Below, piece by piece: positions 1 to 6,810 of a stretch of DNA of 64,000 nucleotides (its first letter is position 1; every line of letters starts with the position of its first letter). The notes beneath the pieces were generated by a model. It made no database searches. It had not been told where the DNA came from and saw nothing but the letters and a program-made list of their open reading frames with translations. Source of the DNA: Allobosea sp. BK604. Lineage in GTDB: Bacteria; Pseudomonadota; Alphaproteobacteria; Rhizobiales; Beijerinckiaceae. Position numbers and translations under genes: made by a program. Location: contig NZ_SLZF01000001.1 of assembly GCF_004341515.1 (NCBI RefSeq), positions 930,001 through 994,000 on the forward strand, read 5' to 3'.

Positions 1-103
1 CCCCGTTCGTGTCCCGCGTCGGGCCGGGATCGCCTCGCTCGCCACGCCGATCGGCGACAGTAACGTTGTCACCTTCCCGCTCGGCAGCGGAGAGCCGGCA
101 TGA
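1..103 (+). CDS. 3' end of an unidentified prophage early gene (partial)
   Basis: An open frame with codons starting at base 2 runs in from outside the window and stops with TGA at 101-103. Only 33 residues are visible, ending in LGSGEPA. It overlaps the next start codon by ATGA, the coupling used through this module, which supports it as a real gene end. The fragment is too short to name. By position it is one of the early genes between the transposase genes and the DUF3164 gene of a Mu-like phage. Confidence 0.5.
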   Translation, partial: PVRVPRRAGIASLATPIGDSNVVTFPLGSGEPA

Positions 104-384
104 ACGCGCTCTCCCATCTCGCCGCCGGCGTTGCCCGCGAGATTGGCCCGGCGGACCTCGCCGGCCAGCTCGTGCTCGACCAGGTCATGGGCCAGCTCCA
201 ATGGCTGGTCTCCAGCGGACGCCTGCGCGTCACGGCGCCGATCGACCCGATCGCGGTCGCCGAGCGCGTCATCGCTTCGCCCGAGCGCGAGGCGGTGCGC
301 GTCTCCACCCTCGAAATCACAGCCATGTCACTCGCGCTCCTCGCGCTGCATGGCGCCACCACCGAACCCAGCCAGAGGACCTAA
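100..384 (+). CDS. Small prophage early protein, unknown
   Basis: 94 codons, ATG overlapping the upstream TGA. The product is mostly helical and hydrophobic-rich, with LAAGVAREIGPADLAGQL near the N-terminus, and has no signal peptide or clear membrane segment. The stop lies just before the DUF3164 start at 386, so it belongs to the same early transcript. I do not recognise a family; the early region of Mu-like phages carries many such small accessory proteins. Confidence 0.65.
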   Translation: MNALSHLAAGVAREIGPADLAGQLVLDQVMGQLQWLVSSGRLRVTAPIDPIAVAERVIASPEREAVRVSTLEITAMSLALLALHGATTEPSQRT

Positions 385-385
385 G

Positions 386-1096
386 ATGCAGACCGCCCAG
401 CCTGAAACCATGCCCATCCTGTCTGCGGCCGCAGATATCGAGTTCGCGCCTAGCCGCCCCGTCCCGGCGCTCTCGACCGGCATCACCACCGTCGACGGCC
501 AGCCCTATATGCGGGACGTCAAGGGGCACCTCGTCCCGCTCTCTCTGGTCAACGCTGAGGACAAGCTGGAAGACGAGACAGTGCGCAAGGTCATGGCCTT
601 CGCCCTCGACCTCTCGGCGCAGATCGCCCGCTTCAAAGCGCACACCTTCGCCGACCTCAGTGGTTTTCAGGCGCTGCTCGATCAGGAGTACGGCGCCACG
701 AAGGGCGGTGCCAAGGGCAACGTCACCTTCCAGACCCATGACGGGCTGATGAAGGTGCAGATCCAGATCGCCGATGTGATCGAGTTCGGTCCGCAGCTGC
801 AGCAGGCCAAGTCACTCATCGACGAGTGCCTGGTCGAGTGGGGCGCGGACAGCCGCGCCGAGATCCGCGCCATCGTCACCCGCGTCTTCAACGTCGAGAA
901 GGAAGGTCAGATCAACAAGGCCGAGCTGTTCTCGTTGATGCGGCTCGACATCGGGGACGATCGCTGGAAGCGGGCGATGGACGCTGTCCGCAGCGCCATC
1001 AAGCCCAACGGCACGAAGGAGTATGTCCGCTTCTACCAGCGCAAGAGCCCGCGGGACCGCTTCGAACCGGTCACCATCGACCTCGCGGCGGCGTGA
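386..1096 (+). CDS. DUF3164 family phage protein
   Basis: 236 aa. The N-terminal part has the family's typical start (PYMRDVKGHLVPLSLV, about residues 38-53), followed by a helical middle and the C-terminal YVRFYQRKSPRDRFEPVTIDL stretch. DUF3164 proteins occur in the early region of Mu-like phages, sometimes misannotated as sulfate transporters; their role is not established. The start at 386 is chosen because GAGG lies about 9 bases upstream and the upstream gene stops at 384; a longer open frame from 131 would overlap a coding gene. Cytoplasmic, no membrane segment. Confidence 0.85.
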   Translation: MQTAQPETMPILSAAADIEFAPSRPVPALSTGITTVDGQPYMRDVKGHLVPLSLVNAEDKLEDETVRKVMAFALDLSAQIARFKAHTFADLSGFQALLDQEYGATKGGAKGNVTFQTHDGLMKVQIQIADVIEFGPQLQQAKSLIDECLVEWGADSRAEIRAIVTRVFNVEKEGQINKAELFSLMRLDIGDDRWKRAMDAVRSAIKPNGTKEYVRFYQRKSPRDRFEPVTIDLAAA

Positions 1097-1104
1097 GGCT
1101 CCCG

Positions 1105-1380
1105 ATGGCTCTCCGCAAGCTCAAGCCGATCGAGGAGCGCGACCCTTACGCCGCGCTCGTGCTCGACGCCTTCGACCGCCTGTGCAAGTCGCCGGCCGAC
1201 TTCCCAGCAGGTGCCCTGGTCCAGGTCGACACCTTCGATCATGCGAAGGGCGAGCTCGTTTTCAAGGCCCGCGTCGTCGGGCCGAGCTCGGAAAGCCATC
1301 TGCGCATCCGCGTCGATGACGGCCTGGTCTTCGCCGTGCCGGCGTCGGACTGCAAGCTGATCCCGGAGGAAGGTCGGTGA
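1105..1380 (+). CDS. Small prophage early protein, unknown
   Basis: 91 aa, starting MALRKLKPIEERDPYAALVL. It follows DUF3164 by 8 bases and its TGA overlaps the next start (GTGA). The second half alternates beta-type residues (ELVFKARVVGP, LRIRVDDGLVFAVP), suggesting a small beta-rich fold. No known motif is recognised. The start at 1105 fits the gap after the DUF3164 stop; longer versions of the frame overlap that gene. Confidence 0.65.
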   Translation: MALRKLKPIEERDPYAALVLDAFDRLCKSPADFPAGALVQVDTFDHAKGELVFKARVVGPSSESHLRIRVDDGLVFAVPASDCKLIPEEGR

Positions 1381-1604
1381 GCATGCGCGCGTTCACGCCG
1401 CCGGAGGAAAGGGCGCTGGTGAAGCTGCACGCCCTCACCGGCGAGACCTTCCTCGACATCACCCGCGACCGCCCGTCGATCTACGAGCGTCTGGCCGACA
1501 AGGGGCTGACCACGGTCATGCTCCACAAGCGCCAGAAGCGCGCCCGTCTCACGGCCACCGGTCGGTACTTCGCCACGCTCGTCGCAGCCAGAAAGGCTCC
1601 GTGA
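1377..1604 (+). CDS. Small prophage early protein, unknown
   Basis: 75 aa from a GTG that overlaps the preceding TGA; an ATG two codons later (1383) is an equally good start. The sequence looks like a small winged-helix-like or helical protein (FTPPEERALVKLHALTGET, then a basic stretch KRQKRARLTATGRYFATL). The C-terminal TATGRYFATLV resembles the end of small DNA-binding proteins, but this is only a resemblance. It sits in the early operon between two small unknown genes. Confidence 0.55.
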   Translation: MSMRAFTPPEERALVKLHALTGETFLDITRDRPSIYERLADKGLTTVMLHKRQKRARLTATGRYFATLVAARKAP

Positions 1605-1606
1605 TC

Positions 1607-1789
1607 ATGGTCATCCTTCTCATCGCCGGCTGTGTCTGCCTTCTCCTGGGCTCCAGGCTCGTCAGCTATGGCCAAGAGGACAAGGACCGCTTCAGTCGCC
1701 GCATCGGCCTTCTGCTCGGCCTCTTCGGCGCCGCTGCTCTCGTCGCAGGCCTTACTATCACGCTTTCGGTGTCGAGCCCGAGGTCATGA
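1607..1789 (+). CDS. Small two-helix membrane protein of the early module
   Basis: 60 aa from ATG 1607 (GTG 1601 is an alternative). Two hydrophobic segments are evident, VILLIAGCVCLLLGSRLV at the N-terminus and LLLGLFGAAALVAGLTITL near the C-terminus, joined by a charged loop (GQEDKDRFSRR). This predicts a small inner-membrane hairpin. Its function is unknown; superinfection exclusion is one possibility for a small early phage membrane protein, but nothing here proves it. Confidence 0.6.
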   Translation: MVILLIAGCVCLLLGSRLVSYGQEDKDRFSRRIGLLLGLFGAAALVAGLTITLSVSSPRS

Positions 1790-2010
1790 TGATGGCCCGC
1801 CCGATCCCGCCCGCACCATCCGATACTGCGCCGCTGATGGCGCTGCTGGCGAGGCACGATCTGGCGAAGCTCAACGCCGAGCGCGCGCGGCTGATCGCGG
1901 TCATCGAGACCGTGAAGCCCAGGCGCTCGACCATCCTTGAAACCCGCTTGAAGCAGCTAACCCGAAAGGCGGTCGAGCTGCAGGCCGCGATCGCGAGGGC
2001 GGAACGGTGA
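1786..2010 (+). CDS. Small helical early protein, unknown
   Basis: 74 aa, starting at three consecutive ATG codons that overlap the end of the previous gene; the stop overlaps the GTG of the GemA-like gene. The sequence from about residue 20 to 74 is charged and helical with heptad-like spacing (LNAERARLIAVIETVKP, LKQLTRKAVELQAAIAR), so a short coiled coil is likely. No family recognised. Confidence 0.6.
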   Translation: MMMARPIPPAPSDTAPLMALLARHDLAKLNAERARLIAVIETVKPRRSTILETRLKQLTRKAVELQAAIARAER

Positions 2011-2402
2011 CCCATCGCGATATGCTGGCGAAGATCCATATCGCCAAGAAAGACCTACGCCTCGAGGACGGCGAATACCGCGCGCTCCTCGTACGGGTCT
2101 CCGGCGTTAATAGCGCCAAGCTCCTATCCGATCGGCAGGCCGAGGCGGTCCTCGCCGCGATGCAGCGGCTCGGCTGGAAGCCGAAGGTCTCGACCAGGCC
2201 GGCGGCTAAGCGCGCCGAGATCCGCATGATCTACGCCCTGTGGGGCGCGCTGCATTCGGGTCCGCTCGACCGCGAGGCGCTGCGGAGCTGGGTCGAGACC
2301 CGCTTCAAGATTTCAGCGCCAGAATTCCTCAAGCCGCCGCAGGCGCGCGAGGCGATCGAGCAGCTCAAGGCCTGGCAGAAGCGACTGCGGGGGCAGGAAT
2401 GA
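2007..2402 (+). CDS. gemA: GemA-like regulatory protein (Mu gp16 family)
   Basis: 131 aa. The N-terminal pattern HRDMLAKIHIAKKDLRLEDG matches the family opening (AKIHvAkkeLgLdd..YR), and LGWKPK followed by a C-terminal MIYALWGALHSGPLDREALRSW helix is typical. In Mu, GemA (gp16) modulates host gene expression and DNA supercoiling during lytic growth; family members sit just before mor. Here it is followed at once by a Mor-like gene (ATGA overlap), the same arrangement. GTG 2007 fits homologues starting about five residues before the AKIH motif; ATG 2022 is the alternative. Confidence 0.85.
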   Translation: MTHRDMLAKIHIAKKDLRLEDGEYRALLVRVSGVNSAKLLSDRQAEAVLAAMQRLGWKPKVSTRPAAKRAEIRMIYALWGALHSGPLDREALRSWVETRFKISAPEFLKPPQAREAIEQLKAWQKRLRGQE

Positions 2403-2812
2403 CACGGCTGGGCTGGCCAGAACTGCCGGCGCTGCTCGCCGAGATCGCCGAGGTCGCCGGCATCGACGCGGCTCTGGCGATCGCCGAGGCAAAGGGCGGT
2501 CAGGAGGTGTTCGTCGTCGCACGGCTGACGCCGGACAACTGGCTCGTCCAAACTGTCGGAGCCGGAAAGGCTCAGCTTCTGAGTGATCATTTCTGCTCGG
2601 GCCGGTCGCGTCAGAAACTCACGATACCGCTTGGTCCCGCTGGGAGCTTCAATGCTTGGCGGCAGCGCACCGCGAGGGCGCTGGCGGAAGCCGCTTCGCG
2701 CGGCGCCTCGGCTAACCAAATGGCAGCTGCGGCCGGTGTCACCGAGCGCACTGCCAGACGCTTCCGTAAGAGGCAGCGCGAGCATAACAGCGGGCAGCTT
2801 AAGCTGTTTTGA
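2399..2812 (+). CDS. mor: Mor-like transcription activator
   Basis: 137 aa. It opens with LPALLAEIAEVAGIDAALAI and AEAKGGQEVFV, the dimerisation pattern of Mor/C activators, and ends with a helix-turn-helix at about residues 95-125 (ASANQMAAAAGVTERTARR). In Mu, Mor binds the middle promoter and recruits RNA polymerase to switch from early to middle/late genes. It is the last early gene, overlapping gemA by ATGA, and a 65-bp gap follows, where a regulated promoter would be expected. No separate C activator is seen in the window, so this protein may be the only late switch. Confidence 0.75.
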   Translation: MTRLGWPELPALLAEIAEVAGIDAALAIAEAKGGQEVFVVARLTPDNWLVQTVGAGKAQLLSDHFCSGRSRQKLTIPLGPAGSFNAWRQRTARALAEAASRGASANQMAAAAGVTERTARRFRKRQREHNSGQLKLF

Positions 2813-2877
2813 TTAGTGTCCTCCTCTCTACCGCTGACTAAAATGCGAGGAACCAACCTTAGGGGCCGAGCATTCTG

Positions 2878-4053
2878 ATGGGCGACGAATTCCAGGAAAT
2901 AGGCCACTGTGGCGGACGGTTTATACTTCGTATTCAAACCGGCGAAGATGGAATGAAGCAGTCATTCTGGCAGTTTGTCTTCACACGCCCTGTACCTGCT
3001 GAGATGGTGACATATTGGGTTCTGCTTACGGCAGGCCTCGCCGTGGCGCCGGGCCGGTTAGGCGGTGACGCGGATCCTCCCCCCATGGGCGGATGTACTT
3101 TAGTTATGATCGCGTCAGATAGCGAAGGAAGATTCGGTCACACCTGTCAGGCTTGCCGGGGATACTGGCGTAGCGGTGCGCTTCCGAATCTGTGCCCTTA
3201 CTGCCGCCACCAAGACGGTCCGCAGTTCTTCTTGTCGGACGCTCAGCGTAAATATGTGAGGCGGTACTGCGAGCTGATCGTCAAGCTCGGAGAAGACAAT
3301 CTCGATCGGGAGTTTCAGATCGATTTTGATGAAATCGCCGACGCTGTTGGACGAGAAGGCGAGAAGCCAGCGTTTTACGTCTCGGAAACCTCACAGCAGA
3401 ACAAGTTCACATGCGACGCGTGTGGTGAGTTTAATGATGTTCTCGGCCAGTTTGCGTACTGCTCGTGTTGTGGAACACGAAACGATCTTGACGCTTTTCG
3501 TCAGCGAATCGCGAAGCTTCGCCAGCTAGTAACAGTCGAAAATTCTCACATTGTTGTAAGAGATGCGATATCGGCCTTCGACACTCTGGTGGGGCAGATT
3601 GGACGCGAGCTTCTCCGCTTGGTTCCGCTCTCCAGAAGGCGCGCTGAGCGGCTCCGAAGGGGGCGTTTCCACGATTTGGAGGCGACGCTTAGTGTATTGA
3701 TGTGGTTCGATATTGATCTGACCGCCGATATGGCTGAGGGAGAGAAAGCCTTCTTGCGTCGTATGTTTCTGCGACGCCACGTCTATGAGCACAATGGCGG
3801 CGAGGTGGACCAAGTTTATCTTGAAGCTTCCGGAGATGACTCGGTACGACTAAAGCAGCACATTAGAGAGCGCGTGGAAGACCTTCATCGGCTGCTGAGC
3901 GGACTCAATAAAATGGCACAGGCCCTAGTTGCGGGCTTTCACGAGTTATTTCCTCCCCTGTCCGAACCGATTGATCGTCATGCTGAGCATTTGAAACGCA
4001 TAAGCCGAGGCCAGCTGCCTGAGCCCAACATGGCGCGGGACTACCTCAAGTAG
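2878..4053 (+). CDS. Zinc-ribbon protein with an R-x4-H motif, candidate cargo gene
   Basis: 391 aa, not recognised as a phage core protein. Two CxxC...CxxC zinc ribbons are visible, at C90/C93/C106/C109 and C179/C182/C195/C198. The C-terminal half is helical and contains RRHVYEHNGGEVDQVYLE around residues 299-316, an R-x4-H motif followed by HNGG, reminiscent of HEPN-type nuclease helices. Base composition and codon use are visibly more AT-rich than in neighbouring phage genes (many TTT, GAT, AAT codons), suggesting separate acquisition. It stands alone between the regulator and lysis genes, with its own gap and a hairpin downstream. A defence or toxin role is inference only. Confidence 0.75.
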   Translation: MGDEFQEIGHCGGRFILRIQTGEDGMKQSFWQFVFTRPVPAEMVTYWVLLTAGLAVAPGRLGGDADPPPMGGCTLVMIASDSEGRFGHTCQACRGYWRSGALPNLCPYCRHQDGPQFFLSDAQRKYVRRYCELIVKLGEDNLDREFQIDFDEIADAVGREGEKPAFYVSETSQQNKFTCDACGEFNDVLGQFAYCSCCGTRNDLDAFRQRIAKLRQLVTVENSHIVVRDAISAFDTLVGQIGRELLRLVPLSRRRAERLRRGRFHDLEATLSVLMWFDIDLTADMAEGEKAFLRRMFLRRHVYEHNGGEVDQVYLEASGDDSVRLKQHIRERVEDLHRLLSGLNKMAQALVAGFHELFPPLSEPIDRHAEHLKRISRGQLPEPNMARDYLK

Positions 4054-4071
4054 CCCTGACACACGTCAGGG
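4054..4071 (+). terminator. Hairpin after cargo gene, variant of the prophage terminator repeat
   Basis: CCCTGAC-ACAC-GTCAGGG begins at the base after the stop codon. It is a one-base variant of the hairpins at 11565 and 21412, but lacks a T-run, being followed by GCCGCGCGGCC. Termination would therefore be weak or factor-assisted. Confidence 0.4.
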
Positions 4072-4164
4072 GCCGCGCGGCCCTCAGAACTCGAGATTAT
4101 CAGGACCACCTGTTCATCTCGAGGTCGGCCTGATCCCTCAAGCGGCCTCCTAACGGAGGCCTTC

Positions 4165-4962
4165 ATGGTGGCCATTGTCGAGAAGCTCGGCCCGAAAGTC
4201 TTGCGTGCTCTCGCGCCGGGGGGGAAGCTCGCGATAATGGAGCCGGTCGGCCGTGCGCTACCGGCGGTCCTCGCCGAGTTTGAGATCAATACGCCTCGTC
4301 GGATTGAGCACTTTCTCCCCCAGGCGGCGCACGAGACGGACCGCTTTCGCACCTTAGAGGAGTATGGTGGGGCGGCCCATTTTGAACGCTATGATGGCCG
4401 TGCCGATCTCGGCAATATTAGGCCGGGCGACGGCGCTCTTTTTCATGGCCGCGGAGTATTTCAGCTCACCGGCCGGGCGAACTACCGACAATACGGCCCC
4501 ATGCTCGGGCTCGACCTGGAGCGCAATCCCGAGATCGCGGCCGACCCAGTAATTTCGTTACGGATCGCCGGTCTCTACTGGCGTGAGCGCAAGATCAACC
4601 AAGCCGCGGACAACGACGACATCATCGGCGTCACGCGCCTCATCAACGGTGGCAAGAACGGCCTCGCCGATCGACGCGCTCTCTTGGCGATCGCCAAGCG
4701 CGAGGTGGCCGCGCTCGCAGCCGGCGACATCGCCAACGACAATGCCGATAACCCGGTGCTGCGCCGCGGCTCGGATAATGACGCCGTCGAGATCCTGCAG
4801 GCGCGTCTGCGCAAGTTCGGCTTGGCGCTCACTCTCGACGGCGACTTCGGCGCCGCAACCGAGCTTGCAGTCCGCACCTTCCAGCAGCGTGCTGGACTGA
4901 AGGACGACGGCATCGTCGGCCCGAAAACCTGGGCTGCCCTTTACGTCGCCGTGGCGGCCTGA
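4165..4962 (+). CDS. Endolysin: GH19-type lytic domain plus peptidoglycan-binding domain
   Basis: 265 aa. The N-terminal two-thirds is a glycoside hydrolase 19 (chitinase-like) domain: QAAHETDRF (residues 53-61) carries the expected catalytic Glu57, and GRGVFQLTGRANY (95-107) is the family's second conserved block. Residues about 195-260 form a peptidoglycan-binding type 1 domain (AVEILQARLRKFG, GDFGAATELAVRTFQQ, GLKDDGIVGPKTW). The enzyme would cleave the glycan strands of murein at lysis. No signal peptide is visible, so access to the wall should depend on the holin-like protein encoded next. It is the first gene of the lysis module. Confidence 0.9.
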   Translation: MVAIVEKLGPKVLRALAPGGKLAIMEPVGRALPAVLAEFEINTPRRIEHFLPQAAHETDRFRTLEEYGGAAHFERYDGRADLGNIRPGDGALFHGRGVFQLTGRANYRQYGPMLGLDLERNPEIAADPVISLRIAGLYWRERKINQAADNDDIIGVTRLINGGKNGLADRRALLAIAKREVAALAAGDIANDNADNPVLRRGSDNDAVEILQARLRKFGLALTLDGDFGAATELAVRTFQQRAGLKDDGIVGPKTWAALYVAVAA

Positions 4963-5078
4963 CCTGGCCGCATCCACGTCTGTCGCCGCGCGGGTGTCGT
5001 CACCGGCGCCGTGATCGAGCCATCGGGGCGCAAGCCCCGTCTTTGGGCATCTGCCCCCGCTTCTCGTGAAAGGTTGTC

Positions 5079-5558
5079 ATGTACCCCAAAGTCTTCCTGG
5101 CGGCGGCATTCGCCATCGCCCTTGCCGCCCCCACCACAGCGGCCACCATCGACGCGTCGCCGCTCGTGCTCGGGATCAAGCCGTATCTCGAGACCACGCT
5201 GTCCGCTGTCGCCCTCGCGGCGATCGGCTTCCTCGGCAGGCTCGTTCAACGCGTCTTCGGCGTGCAGATGGAGAAAAGCCATCGCGACGCCCTGCACTCC
5301 GCACTGATGACCGCCGCGGGCTGGGGGCTGTCGATGGCCACCGACCTTGCCAGTCAGAAGCTGTCGAAGATCGAGGTCCAGTCCGCCGCCCTGGCTGAGG
5401 GGGTGAACTACGTCACGCGCGCCGTGCCCGATGCCGTGAAGTTCTTCGGCCTCGACGAAGCGCAGCTCCAGACCATGCTCCGCTCCAAGCTGGCTCAGAT
5501 CCAGTTCGTCTCTTCGCCGCTGGTGGCTTTGCCGCCGGCAGTGCCCGCCGCCGCCTGA
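5079..5558 (+). CDS. Holin-like membrane protein
   Basis: 159 aa. It starts with a signal-like hydrophobic segment (VFLAAAFAIALAAPTTAA) and has a second hydrophobic helix, LSAVALAAIGFLGRLVQRVFG, at about residues 41-61, followed by an amphipathic part with ALAEGVNYVTRAVPDAVK. This layout resembles LLH-family phage holins, which have an N-terminal membrane part and a helical tail. It lies directly after the endolysin and before the DUF2730-like gene, the usual place for lysis partners. It could instead be a spanin-like accessory, but there is no lipobox. A 116-bp gap separates it from the endolysin. Confidence 0.6.
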   Translation: MYPKVFLAAAFAIALAAPTTAATIDASPLVLGIKPYLETTLSAVALAAIGFLGRLVQRVFGVQMEKSHRDALHSALMTAAGWGLSMATDLASQKLSKIEVQSAALAEGVNYVTRAVPDAVKFFGLDEAQLQTMLRSKLAQIQFVSSPLVALPPAVPAAA

Positions 5559-5594
5559 TGCCTGGCCCGCTGCGGCGGCACCTGAGGACTTGCC

Positions 5595-5951
5595 GTGAAC
5601 GACGTGATGGCCTTCCTGCAGCAATACGGAACCGTGCTCGTTCTGGCGAGCCAGGTGGCCGTTATCATGCTCGCCTCCAAGTTCGTCACTCGGGCGGACC
5701 ATGAACACGCCGTTTCGACGCTCGATGCGAAATTCACGCTCGCGATCGACAAGATCGACAAGGCCGAGGACCGCATCGCCAAGCTCGAGGGCGAGTTCCG
5801 CCACCTTCCGGATCGGGACAGCGTGCACAGCATCAATGTCTCGCTGGAGCAGATGAAAGGCGAGCTGAAGGCGCTTGGCGCCCAGCTGCAGCCCGTCGCC
5901 AAGATCTCCGACCGGTTGCAGGAATTCTTGTTGGAGCAAGCCAAGCGATGA
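5595..5951 (+). CDS. DUF2730-like protein (Mu gp25 type)
   Basis: 118 aa. One N-terminal membrane helix (TVLVLASQVAVIMLASKFV, about residues 13-31) is followed by a coiled coil (DKIDKAEDRIAKLEGEFRHL, then LEQMKGELKALGAQLQPV). This is the layout of DUF2730 proteins found between lysis genes and the small terminase in Mu-like phages. The role is not established; a membrane-anchored lysis accessory is likely. GTG-free ATG start at 5595; the stop overlaps the next ATG by four bases. Confidence 0.7.
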   Translation: MNDVMAFLQQYGTVLVLASQVAVIMLASKFVTRADHEHAVSTLDAKFTLAIDKIDKAEDRIAKLEGEFRHLPDRDSVHSINVSLEQMKGELKALGAQLQPVAKISDRLQEFLLEQAKR

Positions 5952-6244
5952 GCATGGATCTTCTCATCCGCACCGAGGCGCGCCTCATCGTGCTGCGCAC
6001 CCTCGAGGAGCAACCGGACGGCCGGCTCAACAGCGAGCTACTGCGCGTCAATCTGGAAGCCTTCGGCATCACCAAGTCGCGTGACTGGGTTCATGACGAA
6101 CTCAACTGGCTGCAGGAAATGGGCGCCGTTCGTGTCGTCGAGGCCGGCAGCGTCCGGGTCGCGACGCTGACCGCCAAGGGCAGCGACCATGTCAATCGCC
6201 GCGTCGTCATCGAGGGCGTCAAGCGGCCGTCGCGGGAGTTGTGA
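5948..6244 (+). CDS. Small winged-helix-like protein (Mu gp26 position)
   Basis: 98 aa. The sequence reads as a winged helix: LLIRTEARLIVLRTLEEQP, then a recognition-helix-like SRDWVHDELNWLQEMGAV and a beta wing RVVEAGSVRVATLTAKG. Its place between DUF2730 and DUF3486 genes is that of Mu gp26. Related phage proteins are annotated as DNA-binding or ArsR-like without experimental function. It may help the terminase recognise phage DNA, which is inference from position. Confidence 0.65.
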   Translation: MSMDLLIRTEARLIVLRTLEEQPDGRLNSELLRVNLEAFGITKSRDWVHDELNWLQEMGAVRVVEAGSVRVATLTAKGSDHVNRRVVIEGVKRPSREL

Positions 6245-6246
6245 CG

Positions 6247-6810
6247 ATGGCCGGGACGAAGAACCGGCTGTCCTCTCTCGACCTGGTGCCCGAACACGCC
6301 CAGGACGATATCGTCTGGGCGATCGGCGAACTCAACCAGCGTCAGCGTACCCAGATCGAGATCCTGGCCGAACTCAACGAGCGGCTGGCCGCGAAGGATG
6401 TCGAGCCGATCTCCTGGCAGGCCTTCAATCGCAAAGCGCTGAAGCTGCGAGCGGTGCAGATCCGTCTCGACGAAGCCCGCTACATCTTCACCGGCATCGC
6501 CGACCAGTTCACGCCTGAGAAGGTCGACGACAACTCGATCGTCCTGGGCGAGTTCATCAAGATGCTCGTCTTCGAGCTGACCCAGACAGACGCAGCCCAG
6601 CGCTCGCCGAAGGAGGCGATGGAACTTGCGCGCGCCTACCATGACACGGTGAAGGGCCAGGCCATGTCCGCCGTTCGCAGGACCAAGCTCGAAGCGGAGT
6701 TCAAGGAAAAGGCCGAGGCCGCGATCGAGAAGGTCGGCGCGGTCAAGGGCATCTCGGCCGAGGCGAAGGAAGCTTTCAAGGCCATGCTGTTCGGCCAGTC
6801 CAATGGCTGA
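6247..6810 (+). CDS. DUF3486 protein, putative small terminase subunit (Mu gp27)
   Basis: 187 aa from ATG 6247 (GTG 6241, overlapping the upstream stop, is the alternative). SSLDLVPEHAQDDIVWAIGEL at the N-terminus is the DUF3486 hallmark: a helix with a small-terminase-like DNA-binding fold. The rest is helical and charged (RTKLEAEFKEKAEAAIEKVG). In Mu this gene lies directly before the large terminase, as here (8-base overlap). It would select the packaging site near the phage left end for headful packaging. Confidence 0.85.
   Translation: MAGTKNRLSSLDLVPEHAQDDIVWAIGELNQRQRTQIEILAELNERLAAKDVEPISWQAFNRKALKLRAVQIRLDEARYIFTGIADQFTPEKVDDNSIVLGEFIKMLVFELTQTDAAQRSPKEAMELARAYHDTVKGQAMSAVRRTKLEAEFKEKAEAAIEKVGAVKGISAEAKEAFKAMLFGQSNG

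Noticed and set aside
4041..4352. Minus-strand frame across the endolysin start
   Set aside because: It is antisense to the GH19 domain and has no motif or ribosome site.
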